From Apricaphanius iberus (taxonomy: Eukaryota > Chordata > Actinopteri > Cyprinodontiformes > Aphaniidae), in assembly GCA_028564705.1 (NCBI GenBank), contig JAPXFQ010002141.1, positions 248,001-312,000 on the forward strand: a DNA stretch of 64,000 nt. Direction: 5' to 3'. The position numbers and the translations under genes were made by a program. Under the pieces are notes generated by a model that saw only the letters and a list, made by a program, of their open reading frames with translations, did not search any database and had not been told where the DNA came from. This document shows positions 30,901-43,497 of the stretch, one piece after another (position 1 is the stretch's first letter; every line of letters starts with the position of its first letter).

Positions 30901-32543
30901 CGCAGGTATTTTTCAGATGGTGGGGGCTGGTCCGGGATTTAGACCTTTTGGTTATGCAGTGGAATTCTTTTGGAGGCAGCTAGATTGGTCACAGCACGGT
31001 CGGTGCAGCTTCTACCGCTTAGCAGCCCCAAGAAAAGAAACATCTGACGCCACCATCTCCTCCACGAAGCCCAATAGGGGGCCACCATGACCGTTCAATG
31101 GGGGTTCTATGCAAACCCAAAAGAGCCAAAGCACTTGACCGTGGATTATATGGAAGCAACTCTGTTTTTAATGTGCCTGAAAATATCTCTAACACCCTGC
31201 AACCACCCTTCATGTTCCGCTTGACTTTACATTTAGGTGCGAAGAAAAAGTTGTACCTATTTTGTACAGAACCACAACCAAGTTTTTGTTCCCCTCAGTC
31301 TGTGTCTGTGCTCGTGGTGCCTTGTGTTTAGGTCACTGTCAGCCAGCCACCCGTGTTTGATGACTGCCCTGTTAAGGAATAATGGATTGCACCGTTTTCC
31401 CACATCGCACACACCTACACACAGACTCCCTTGACTGTCTTTTGTTTCTCTCACAAACTTTCTTCCCCTCTTTTGGTGAATATACACACACAAACTACAC
31501 ACGTACAGATTGTCCCGCTATATTCCCTCGCTCCCTACAGCTGGGCTTGAAGTAACAATCAAGACATATGGTCGAGCCAGCCTGGAGGATCGCTCAACCT
31601 CAACCTGCCAAACTGAACGACTACACCCTCATTCATTTATGTAAATAGCTTGTCTGTGCCTTATTCTCTTCAGTACCACCATTCCTCTATCTGGCTTGTT
31701 CCTGAACTTGATCAGATGTGTTGTTTTGTTTGTTTCAAGCGCATTTACTAATCAAAGAAAAAGTCATCTGATCACCTTCAGTTTTGATTATGGCACCATG
31801 CAAGGTCCCAACATTTAATGTTGATCAGAGTTGCATTACTTTTAGAGAAGATCTTGTAGAGATTCTTAAAAGTTTCTTCAGCCCATTCAGAATTATTCAC
31901 CATGGGGTTAAGGTAGGGACTCCGTGGGGGCATCCTAGTGCTGGTTTGTGCAATTTAGAAAACACGAACCATGTTGGTGCAGCAAGTTCTGTCCAACAGA
32001 ACGCCATTGTAGAGCAAAAGTCCTGTTTAGACTACAACTGGGATGCTGCACGGCAGTGATGTCATTGAAGTCGTAGGTTAGTTTAAGTTGGAATAAACGC
32101 CTGTAAAACAACCTGGAAGACTACAACAAAGTTCTTCCGAGACGCTCCGAACCAACAGAGGAGCAGCTAGTGATTCATAACAGATAATGTCTTATTTAGA
32201 GCCTGCACATTGTCTGCACCCAACAACTCCCGTTATTTTGATATACGCCTGTTGCGAATGGATCTAAACTTCTCCCAAAGGACTTAAGTTACACCAAACT
32301 TCTCTGGGTGAGTAAATGAACATAATACATGCTACCAACAACGTCCAGGTTGAAAAAAATGGTGGTTCCCTTTAAACCTAATGCATCACCAACGCTGGCT
32401 GCTCCTACCCACGCTTGGATGTAAATGTAAAACTGTTTCTCTGAAATAAACAGCACACTCAATAAATAACCAATTTTACCATATTACCAGCCGTCACTAA
32501 CCTCATCCACTGCGGTCGCCTCTCTATGACAGACGTTAATGAG
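30901..32543. other. Intronic sequence, no gene seen
   Basis: Nothing assigned. Short frames at 30845..31502 on both strands overlap and are not recognised. Several are set by the end of the L2 fragment. Confidence 0.35.
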
Positions 32544-33271
32544 TACTGGTGTCATGATTCTCCAAATATTCGATTCGATTTGGTTTTCGATTTTTAGGGT
32601 CCCAATTCGATTCTTTTCTTACAGTACAGAGCCCTATGCCAATTTTTAGACTAGTCTAGTATATGATCATCTGTTATGTTCATTAAATTTTATACAGTAA
32701 ATCTTATTTCAAAAGACATTTATGTGATGCAATTTCCATTATTCTTGTGTAATCGATCACATTAGGCAATAATGCTCAAATCGAAATAATTTATTTACAA
32801 TATTATTATACACTTAATTGTTACACTTGTAAATGTAAAAAAATCTTGTTTAAATAAATTTCTGAAATGATTAGAAACAGAGGGTGGTTGTCATCTAGAG
32901 ACTCTTTTTAGTTATTGCAGCGCAACAACTATTAGCTTCGGCTGGCTCAGAGAAACGAGCTAATGTGCAGCAAACAGTGATCCTCTTGTTTACAACAAGA
33001 ATATTGTCTTAACTCGAGGGGAACTGAAACATTTCTCACTGGTGATTTGAGAGTAGTTGTTAGGTAAAATGCAATGTGTGGTTCCTTGTGATGAGGAAAT
33101 CTGAGTTACTAGACGGTTGCCTGCTAAAGAAGTCAGAGTGGAAGGCTAGTGGCGCTACCGTATGTAAACATTGGAGGAGGTGATTGCGATCGTCTTTTAG
33201 ATTTCGATGCGCAAGGTCGTGATGCAATTTCAATTGATTTTGATGAAAAAATCAAGATTGTGACACCCCTA
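32544..33271. mobile_element. hAT-type MITE with 8-bp target duplication
   Basis: Left end TACTGGTGTCATGATTCTCC and right end AAGATTGTGACACCCCTA are inverted. Flanks ttaatgag (32536..32543) and ctaatgag (33272..33279) agree at 7 of 8. Internally CGATTCGATTTGGTTTTCGA at the left pairs with CAATTGATTTTGATGAAAAA at the right. No transposase in 728 bp. Confidence 0.75.
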
Positions 33272-35524
33272 CTAATGAGTCATCATGTCTGTCTAATTTG
33301 CATTTTCCAAAATACAGTAAAGAGTGGGAATTGAACCCTGAATTAAAATGCTGACTAAAGCTCTTTACCGGAAATGTTACACTGGCATACTTGCTATTGC
33401 AAGGCTGATTTTTGATCGCCAAAATTGGTAATGCAAAAACAGGACAACTCAAACACATAATCAAAAGCTGGAAAACTTTTGTTTTTGCCGGTGGGGTAGT
33501 TTATCATTATCAAGGTGAAGTGCTGAACTTGTGGCCACCCAGCCCCAGCTTTTACTGTCAGAGAAGACTAAATTAACCGATTGAATAAACTGGTCAGTAT
33601 ATTGAGGAAGTCTGCCGAACATTTTTATCTTAATTATTTGTCTCTGTCATACAGAAGTCTCTGCAGATTAAACATTTTTTTGTTAAAATCTTTTAAAAAA
33701 GAAATTCCTCTGTGTTTCACTCCCTACCAAAAAAGATTTATTTCCCTTTCTGTGGGTATAGAGTACATTAGTACAGCGATTTCATTCAAACGTACTTTTC
33801 AGCGTGAGGTTTGTCTAGCCAAACAACATATAATGAACCACTGCTTCAAAGTGGCATCTTTATTTGGGGACAATCAATTTAAGGGAAAATTTAAATATGG
33901 ATGTCAGATGGTTGATAACTAGTTGTTGTATTCCTGTCAAGGCGGGCCGCTAGCCGGAGTTCTGTCGCAAGGTTTGCAACATCAGACCAATTAAATCCTG
34001 CCACATGCAGAGAGAAAAAAATGGCCCCCAGATGTTTTCCTCAGCTGGATGCCTTGGTGGGATGCTGACGTGACGGGGAGCCTCAGAACATTATTCTGAG
34101 TCTTTTTGTGTGATTCAAGTTGTCAGACATAATTTGTGTAACCCAGCAGCAGCAGAGAGAATGACAGTGAACAGATTTAGTAGTTTTGTAAGTCGGTGCA
34201 TTGAGGTTGTTTGGAAATTTATTAGATGGTCTGTGTAGACGTACTTAACATTTCAAGTTGTACATTGCTCTCTGCAATAGTTTTAAACAACACCTAATTT
34301 ACTTATGGATGTTTCCATGAATCCATACAAGCGGTATCACCAACTGATCCATCAGCCAAGCATTTGAGGAATGATCACACATTGTTCTTTAAAAAGATAA
34401 CTAGTTCAACACTGAATTCAAAGCTTCAATCTGCAGTTTTCAGAACATAAAGTCTTCTCCGATTTCACAAATGTTATTAAACAGCCTGATGCATTGATTT
34501 GATTAGCAGATTCATCTTTCACTCTGCCAATTTGTACAAATAGGTTTTACCTTATTGCAATTCTGTGTTCACTTAGCATGCATTTTTTTTGTGGCTGGCT
34601 TCCCTGTAAAACTGCTTTCATTCCTATGGAGGACGCCTCACACGTACTTTAAATCAACACCCCCACTGAAGATGTGTTAAATGTATTAGGATTAATTCAT
34701 TTATTTTGTAAGTTGCAGATTGGAAGTTGAAAATTTTGATTATTTAAAGTAAAATTTGGTCGTTTTGTTAGACTATGAAAGCAAATGTTTTTTTATTGTT
34801 TTTCACTGCAAAATGACTGATGCCGAACTTATTGGCTACTAATGTTTTGTACTGATAGGACACAGTCTGACAATTATAATATTTCAAATGGTTAGAACTG
34901 ACAGAAAAGGTTTTATTTTTTTTATTTTTTTACCATGCCTCTTGGTATAGTTGCTCCAGATCATCCAGAGTTGATTTTCCTCCCTCGCTGCAGGTTTTAG
35001 ATGGGATTTAAGTCTGAGAAGAGAGAAGTCCACAGAAAAAGCTTGATTTTGCGTCGTTTGAGCAATTTGTTTGTCGAACCTGGCCAAATTGTTTAGTTCA
35101 TAATCCCCCTGAAACCTCAAATGATAGCCTGTTTTCTGTTTTCTAGCAGAGGCCACCAGATTTCTGTCCAAAATGTATCTCAGATTAATTTTCTTCTCCT
35201 AACAACATTCCTTAAGTTCCTCTAAGGGTCAACCAGGTTGTAACAGGCGGTCAGTTGCTATTATTGACACTTGTATTATGCTGCCAGAATAAAATACATT
35301 GAATTCAAGTAATGTCCATTGGTCCAATATTTAGATAGAAATAATAACTTATTTGTGCATTTTATTTTGTGTTTGGCTCCAGAAAAGGCAGGCATTAAAG
35401 ACAAATAGCATCAAACTATATCATTTAGGGAAATGCTTCCAGTAAAGGTTTGACACAGGACAAGTTTTCAGTTTATTACACTTTAAGACTCAATTTAATA
35501 GCACTAAAATCCTGTCTTCTCTAT
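33272..35524. other. Intronic sequence, no gene seen
   Basis: No repeat or exon recognised. Frames at 33581..33922 (+) and 34884..35171 (-) carry no known domain. Confidence 0.4.
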
Positions 35525-36620
35525 GTCGAATCGTATGTTGTGCCATTTGTAAAGTTACAGCCAAAAATTAACTGCTATAATTTGTGTAGATATATTTTCC
35601 TCCAAGTTCATTTATAAAAATCAGTTTCACACAAAATATTTAGTTACCAAACTAAATATTCAGTTATCAACCTAGATTTTCATTTGCCAAGCAAAATATT
35701 CTGTTACCAAGCTGTTTTTTTACTTATCAAGCTAAATATTTACCTCAGAAATACAGCTGCTTTCAGCTGTTATCTCTTCAGTTATCTTTCAGTTCTATAC
35801 ATTGGCCTTCCAATGAGCCAAACTGTCTTGTAGTAGTATCTTCCTAACTAAATATTTATATACCAAGGTAAATATTTAACTTGTAAACGTTGACAAACTA
35901 AATGTTTAGCTTGCTAATAGTAAGAAGAATTAGGAGTAGAGGGTCATTTAATCTGTTATAAAATGTGATGTGTAAAATGTATTTCTTTAGTTGTCTCAGT
36001 AAGATCTATCAGACAGCTCCTTGCTATGAAGACAAGTAAAAACTTCACTGTATATACACTCATGGCACTTGGGTCTCCTTGTGACGCTATTTTTGATAAA
36101 TATAGGAATCAGATACTTTAAGCCTGACATTAATTAAACTACTAAGTTTGCTAACTGAATGTTAAGTTAGCAGGCTAAACATTCATTAGCAAGCTAAATA
36201 TTTAGTTACCAAGCTGAATATTTACTTAGCAAGCAAAATATTCAGTAAACAAACCAAATAATTAGCTTGCTAACTAAATATTTTGTTGGCAAGGAAAATA
36301 TTTAGTTAGCAAGCTAAATATTTAGTTGGCAAACTAACTAATTAGCTTTTTTAATACATTTTTAGTTGGCAAAGAAAATATTTAGTTAGCAAACTAAATA
36401 ATTAGCCTGCTAACCAAGTATTTAGTTACCAATTCAAATATTTTGCTTAAAAAAAAAAGCTAGTTAGTTGGCTAACTAAATAATTAGTTTGCTAACTAAA
36501 TGTTTTGTTGGGAAGCAAAATATTTAGTTAGCAAACTAAATATTTTGTTATGCTGAATATTTAGTTACCGTGGTGAATATTTAGTTACCAAGCTGAGTAT
36601 TAGCTTAGCTAAATGGATAT
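35525..36620 (-). repeat. Large minisatellite array plus core (family copy f)
   Basis: The core at about 35525..35640 reads, on the minus strand, TTTTTGGCTGTAACTTTACA followed by AATGGCAC. The array of degenerate 20-bp units like ATATTTAGTTAGCAAGCTAA lies at 35640..35760, 35825..35915 and 36135..36610. The unit is close to its own reverse complement (AGCTTGCTAACTAAATAT is also frequent), so orientation flips between units. This is the largest block of the family in the window and no gene lies in it. Confidence 0.75.
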
Positions 36621-38919
36621 ATAGTTGTGTGTAGTTCTTTGGAAGGTCCATATATAGAATTAAAAGAAGACTGAAGAGATAAAAACTGATTGTGCTGACT
36701 TTTGTTTCGTAGACAACCCTGTTTACCAGACCTTTTTTTTTTGTAACCATCTCATAATTCTTTGTGTAGATAAAATTAAGTGTAGCTAATTTTTTTCTCC
36801 TGGAATCCATGGCAACAGCTGAAAACCTGGAGAGAGAGAACTGCTACTTTGACCTTGCTGAAAATCACAGCTATCCCTTCAATAAGCTCAAAACCATTCA
36901 GTGAGATTACCTGCTGTACTGTAAGAGTTCACTGCAACCTCCATTGCCCGATTCTTTTTTCTTTATATTTTATTCTCACTCAGCTGGTTTCTGCGATTTC
37001 ATCATGGAACCACTCAGTCAATACATACATTTAGAATCTCTGTAAAGAAGCAGGATTGCAATCGAGCCGCAGTGGCTTCATTTGCACTCCTGATCAATGT
37101 GGAGCTGGCAGGGTGTGGGTTTAATTCAGCTTTACTGCTGCTCACTGGCTCAAGCTTATTTCGTCACGTTAACGGCGTATCGGGCCCCAAAGGAGCACTA
37201 AGTAGGAGCACACTGATGAGACTTCATCACAGCTGAAGTAGATGGTCATAAAGACTGTTTTTTCAGGAAGTTTGAGGGCTGACCAGGTCAGGTTATTTTT
37301 GAAATAAATCTTCTCAGTCGTTCGTTCTTTGATGAACACAAATGCAGCCACCATGCAGCACGATTCAAGCAAAGAAAGATTTCATGTCTCAGTCCAAAGT
37401 AGACATTTGAAATTTCAAAGGAGAACAATATGATAAAATGTATCCATACTAGTGTTGCAACAGTATTACCGTCTAAATTATAGCTCAATGTTTTACTGAA
37501 CTCATAACGTTTTAAATAAATTGACAGAAATTAGGAAAACAATACAGAGAGCATCCATGATTTTAAAAGCAATCTAACAATTGTTTGAACCGCACTATTA
37601 ACTATTCTATGCTACTTCTCAAGGCAACACAAATATATTTTTTGTCAATGTTTGTGTCAGCTTAATTCATCATGTCTCAGGGGTTTTTGTTTAAAAAAAC
37701 CACAATAATGTTTAGAATAAATTTTTATTTTTGCAGATATACTGTTGTAAACGTGTTAAACTAAACCAGCCTACTTTGGAAAATCTAAGAGAACATTAGT
37801 AATTAAAATTGATTTATTGAGAATAATACAGAACTAAGCTGAAATGTTTTCAGACATTTAACCTTTCTTTTGAAAGTTTGAAATGTGAATAAAGTTGAAA
37901 CTGACAGTGTGGGAAAATGGATGGAAAAGAAACAAGAAAATAAAAATACAGACTTGATTTATTGATTGATTTTTTTTTTACTCATTTACAAGGTACAAAG
38001 AAAAAAAAGTATTTTTAAATCTTGGATTACTTCACATCAGATTTGTTTTAAATGTCATTTGCAGAATTATCAGACAACAAAAAAAAATTTTTGGAGGCTT
38101 GGGTGTTCATCGAAACAAGCAATTTATCTCATTGTCCACAATTCTTCATGTGTTGAAAAGAAATAAAAGAAATATGTATTTTTTTTGTAGTAGCGTACTC
38201 TCAATTTACAAAGGTTCTTTATCTTTCTTCTTCAGGCTTTAATGCAAAATGTATTTTCATCCCCAAGTCTTATACCGAAGCATTTCAGAATTTATTATTT
38301 TATCAGTTGATCGATTTGGAAAACCTAGCGTTCATTTATTCTTGAGTAGAAATGTTCAATATACAAAAGGCCAGGAAAGCGCTACATTGAAATGCCATGT
38401 TACACAAAATCACAGTTAGGAACGCTTTTTTTCTCATTTTAATCAAGAAAAATAAATGCGTATGTGCATATGACTTATTTTTAAACATTTGATTGACATT
38501 ATTAACAAAGAACCTTTTTTCCTTTATTAATTTCTTTTAGTTACTGATATTAATTGGATTTTATCATGTTCTATAACTTAACGTTGAAAGCATATAACTC
38601 ACTGGAAATGTTATTAAATATTTAAAATTTGTAAATAAAATAGTACAAGCAGACATAGCCAGAGTAGAAAACCAAATAACTTCTCTAAAGTCAGTGTTAA
38701 TGTTAAGAAATGTTTAAATAATACTTCATGTTTCAGAATAAAACATGCTTAAATCACTTTGGAGTTGTTCTGACATATCGACAGCGTAGTTACCCAGCTG
38801 TACTTGAATGCAGTATGGGGAGCTGTTGGGAAAATCCCTTCTCATCAACGGAGATTCCTCCAAGTTGTGTTATATCCAAAATCAGGAGTTTGATTGAATG
38901 CGACTTGTAGCAATGGTGT
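36621..38919. other. AT-rich intronic sequence, no gene seen
   Basis: No repeat or exon recognised. Frames at 36565..36810 (-), 37169..37488 (-), 37966..38166 (+) and 38728..38910 (+) are AT-driven and without a domain. Confidence 0.4.
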
Positions 38920-39222
38920 TCAGTGCAGTTATTTAAAAAAAAAAACTGTGAACTTCAATGTATTTCAAATTATAGGAATGTGAGTCTTGTTTTTGAAAAT
39001 CACTGCAGTTGTGTGCAAACTGTTGCATCTTCAGCTGGAATTTCGTTGTTACAATGATCTTCAGGTTGTATGGAGGCCACTGAGGGATTGATTTAGAGCT
39101 GAAACAACTAATCGATTAAATGGATTATAATTGATTTTTGAAATGGTTGACAACTAATTAAGTAATCGGTTAGTTGCTTTATGATCACATTTTACCTTAA
39201 CCCCTTAACGTTCCGACGGCCC
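38920..39222 (+). repeat. Local duplication, copy A (contains hAT-like left end)
   Basis: About 300 bp match 42386..42706 in the same orientation: ACTGTGAACTTCAATGTATT, GCAGTTGTGTGCAAACTGTT, GCATCTTCAGCTGGAATTT, TGGAGGCCAC, and from 39094 the element terminus TAGAGCTGAAACAACTAATC. The match includes both flank and element, and stops after GTTCCGACGGCCC. Confidence 0.75.
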
Positions 39223-40320
39223 GCCGGCTCTTCAACCAGGAAGTATGGACGCAGGACTAATACTGTAATCAATAAAAACATCCGCTAGCAGTGTTTTCAA
39301 AATAACAAAAACTTACAACCACCCAGCCGACTGAAGTTTAATCGATTTCAATTGAAACTTTTTTCCAACATGGTTGGGAACTTTAGACTGTTGTCTGTTC
39401 ATTCTCTATAATAGTTATACATATTGCACTTCTAACATGTTCTTGTGGTATGTTTCTGATGCCAGAAAACATATTATTAAGAAAATTAAGCTAAAAAGAA
39501 ACTTTTTGAGTATTTCTGCATTCAAATTGTTGTGAATCAGTAGCCGACACTAAAACGCAGACTGAAACAGACTGGATGTGTGACGTAGCAACTCCACTGG
39601 GCAAGCTACAAGTTCTTGCTCTGCTCCACCAGCTCAGATTCTGAAGAGTAGATAAGGCGATGGTGGATCAACACCTATGTGCTGTAACGGGTTATAGTGC
39701 CTTAAGCCTAAATAGCTTTGCCGCTTAACTTTCTGTCGTCCATTGCCCCTTGAGTGAGGAATGCATTCACAAGCTGAAGAAAATAAACTCTAGTTTATCA
39801 GAAACGACACCGCAATAGTTGGCAGACACGGCATGAAAAGTTAGCAACCCTGTCCGGTGCTGGTGGGGAATTGCTTTGCAACATTGAAAGACCAACGGTG
39901 AACTAGAAATGAAAAACATCTCCTGATAATACGTCTGCGTCTGGGTGCAAACTTGCTGATGGAGAAGTATAAACTAGGCTTTAGTTTTTTGATGGCCCCT
40001 CATCGGCTCCCACCCACTTCCACGTTTAAATCTACCAATCTTCTGACTTCTAACTTCTTTGAACTCCTACATGTTTTATATCATTAGAAAGAGTCTTGTG
40101 ATTCAAATATATGCCAGTCACGCATACAATTATATTTATGGACACAGCAAGCACTTTTACCAACAAATACACCTCCGAGGCGATAAAATTTGAAACGTAC
40201 CCCTTCGTAGTTCAATAAACGTGACAAAACCAATCCATGTCGAACAAAAATGTTTTTTAAAGTCATCCAATAAAGTCGTTTTTCCAACACAACAATAAAG
40301 TCCATAAAGAGAAAAAATTA
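39094..40320. mobile_element. hAT-like element, copy A (right end not found)
   Basis: Begins as the element at 42571 and resumes similarity at about 40063..40170 (ATGTTTTATATCATTAGAAA, ATATATGCCAGTCACG) after about 840 bp that the other copy lacks. It may be a less-deleted relative. No transposase motif was recognised in the extra segment and the right terminus is not visible. Confidence 0.4.
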
Positions 40321-40814
40321 TGAACAGCGATAAACTTCTAAAATTTGTAGCACATCCTCATGTCAATGTCTCAATGCAATCTGCTGGGATTCCTTGCATA
40401 AAAAAATGTATAACTAGTTAGAATTTTCGTATTAATTTATTGAAATTATTTTTCTTGTAAAGTGCCTTTAGGTTACATCTGTTGTGAATTGGCGCTATAT
40501 TATTAAACGGACGTCACAATAAAAAGACCTCACATTACCATTCTGACACAACCACTGGTAGACAACTAGATCTATGTACGTCTTTGTGTTCCTTGACCGA
40601 GCAAACATCTGGCTCATAACTGTACCGTGGATATCTCCAATATTCCTCACATTTGCTAGCCAGGGCTAGTGTAAACAGAGAGCCCTCAGCAATGCGAGGT
40701 GGAAAGGAGGGGATAGGCCATAGCTCTTTAGAAGCTACGACATAGAAAACAGCATAATCATGATTTAAAGGCCACTAAAAACGCTTTAAAATAGCTCAAA
40801 AGACATTCAGAGTT

Positions 40815-41020
40815 GGTCTTTAATGTTCCATGATAGCTGGATGTCCTTTCTGTTTCCCTGTAGAATGCTGCACTGCGCTCTCGAGTTCTGCACATAAGCA
40901 ATCTGGTTTTGTTCAGGTAGAAAAAAAGCTGGATTGGTTCAGTACATATGCATATCGAGCCGTCAGCAGCGCACAGAAAAATATGAATATACGAACCGTT
41001 GCAACCCTTGTAAAAAATCC
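40815..41020. mobile_element. GGTGTAAC-family MITE, copy 2 (partial)
   Basis: Similar to the reverse complement of 18725..18950: ATGATAGCTGGATGTCCTTT, AATGCTGCACTGCGCTCTC, and the terminal ACGAACCGTTGCAACCC. The frame at 40830..41042 matches the shadow frame of the other copy, as expected for shared repeat DNA, not a shared gene. Confidence 0.5.
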
Positions 41021-42152
41021 TTCAAAATGGCGAAAGTCATGAGAACAACTGTGGCTGGTGTGGTTCGATCTTCTTAGGTCAGGAAGTGGCTCATAAGAAA
41101 ATATCCCAAGCTTGCCCATACATGCATACAGGTTACCAGGTGATTCCCGGAAATGTGGAGGGTTGTCTGATGCCTTGAAGTGAAGTCCCCTCCGTTACAA
41201 TTCCATCCAAATATTTCAGTTGTGTTTTCAAAAGTTTTGACTGACAAGCATGAGCTGCTTAATACACCATGAAGAAGTGGTTCCCAGTTCCTGTTGTTTC
41301 CTGCAATGTTTTGACCCTTTTAGCTCAAAAATGCCTTCATCAAGTCATTTGGTTTCATCATCGAGTTGAAGCTTGGGAAAAAAATCTATAACTTACTGGA
41401 CATTCAGTTGGGGACCAGTGCAATTAAGCATTTATAAGAACTGTGAGCAAAACCTATTCCTGGAGTGTATAAACAGTAGGAAACCTGTTAAAAGGTTATC
41501 AAAGCCGCAAAAAGTTGATGTATTCTGGCAGATCAAAAACACCTATTTTGTTCTGCTTTCTCTCTACTAATTATTCCTCTCAAGATCTTTTAGAAAATTG
41601 AGAGATTTTTGCACGTTGCCAGAATGCGTAGCAGCTGTCGGAGGCAAAGGGCAACAGGATTTAACTTTGAAAAAATTTAAAAAGCCATGATTAGTCATTG
41701 GGTTGAAGTTCTGTGGAAAACTGATAGAGCAAGTAAAAAATTGTTTAATAGAACCATAAGAAATTAGGATGTTAATATCATTATGCTAATCCACTCGTCA
41801 ACAACAATACCTGCATTAAATGCCATTCTGCAAACGGCAGGAGGAAGGAAGAAATAGTATGTGTTTATTCAGAGCTGTGTCTGGATGAAATTCATATGCA
41901 GCCTTGCTTTGAATGCCAAAAACATACAGTAACCCCCCCCTCTCCCCACATGAACACACACAAAGGCTGTTTTTTTTGTTGAATTCCCTTGAAAACGTGA
42001 CCCTCTGCTGTCTTGAGGGACAAGCGGCTCAGCATGACCTGCCGGTGTCCTTCACTGCTGCTGGATTCGCCCCAAAGACCCTCAAGCTGCAGTATCCTAC
42101 ACTGCACTCTACAGCCAGCACCACCCTCTGACACTGATGCTTTCATGTTATA

Positions 42153-42155
<3 letters not shown>

Positions 42156-42187
<32 letters not shown>
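42156..42187. repeat. (CA)n microsatellite
   Basis: About 16 CA dinucleotides in a row. Confidence 0.95.
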
Positions 42188-42189
<2 letters not shown>

Positions 42190-42385
42190 GAATAGAACAC
42201 AAAAAAGGCTTCTGCTGCGGTTTCCTCTATTGATTTTATGCCACTAAGTAAAGGACAGTGGCTGCACTTAAAAAAAAAAATCATACTAATTTTCATGAGT
42301 AAGGACAGCGGCTAGATTTTACAGCCATCATCAGAATGTAATATTAATCCAGACTATTCAACTTCTTCATGGAGGAGTAATTGTA

Positions 42386-42706
42386 CAGTGCAATTATTTT
42401 TTTTAAACAAAAACTGTGAACTTCAATGTATTTCAAATTATTAGGAATGTTTGTTAGGAATTGTTGTTTTGGAAAATCACTGCAGTTGTGTGCAAACTGT
42501 TGCATCTTCAGCTGGAATTTTGTTGTTACAATGATCTTCATGTTTTATGGAGGCCACAGAAAGATTGATTTAGAGCTGAAACAATAAATCGATTTAATTG
42601 ATTATAATCGATTTTTAAAATGGTTGACAACTAATTAAGTAATCGATTAGTTGCTTTATAATCACGTTTTAGCTTAACCCCTTAATGTTCCGACGGCCCA
42701 TGGGCG
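42386..42706 (+). repeat. Local duplication, copy B
   Basis: Partner of 38920..39222, 3.47 kb away in the same orientation. Differences are scattered substitutions plus small indels. The match covers 185 bp of flank and the first 136 bp of the hAT-like element. Confidence 0.75.
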
Positions 42707-43489
42707 GGTCCATTCACCATTTTTACTTTTTTATCTATGATATTCTGATTTATAATTTCTATGAATTTCTATGTTTTATATAATTGGAAAGCTAATATTA
42801 TTGTTTTTTTTAACCATATATGCCAATAAAGGGCACAATCATAAGTGTGAACACAGCAGTTTTCTTTGTCACACCCCCCCTCCATTTCCTCCCAGAAGAA
42901 GAATTATGCACAACTCACATTTTGCAGCCTACTGTCTCTCACAAATCTGATCTTTGAAATGTTTGAGTTCATTTCATTGAAAGCAGATGATCCAAATTTA
43001 AAAAGCCAAGTTTACTTACAACACGCCACAGACCATTAAAATGATGTGTTTAGCGAGGGTAGGTGAATTAATTCTGAGAGACCAAATATTGCCCCAAAAT
43101 ACTTCCCTACTAAGTCCTTCATTCCCGAAATTAAAATGTAATTTTCATTTCATGGGCTAAGATATTTTTTTTAATATCCTGTACATTAATTTGTATGGAA
43201 TTCTACCTCATATTGTATTTTTATGCCTAAAAATTATTCTGGACAAATATCTTGCACCGTTATGCTCATTTTACACTGTTAACTGTGTTCAGGTCCAATA
43301 AAATAGATTGCAGTGAACTGCACAATTCTCTTGCGTTTTCATTGTTCTTAATGAAAATTTATCCATAATAATTTATAAAGGTGAAAGTAATAGCCGAATA
43401 AAATTATTAATAAAAGCGTTTAATCGATTAATCATAAAAAATTCAACAAAAATAATCGATTATGAAAATAATCGTTAGTTGCAGCCCTA
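42571..43489. mobile_element. hAT-type MITE (GGCTGCAACTAACGATTA family)
   Basis: Right end AATAATCGTTAGTTGCAGCC followed by CTA is the inverse of the left end TAGAGCTGAAACAATAAATC followed by GATT. Flanks gattgatt (42563..42570) and gtttgatt (43490..43497) agree at 7 of 8. No transposase in 919 bp. Confidence 0.75.
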
Positions 43490-43497
43490 GTTTGATT

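Noticed and set aside
35640..36610. Regular short repeats considered as a CRISPR-like array
   Set aside because: Units are degenerate, contiguous without unique spacers, and the genome is a vertebrate; it is a minisatellite.
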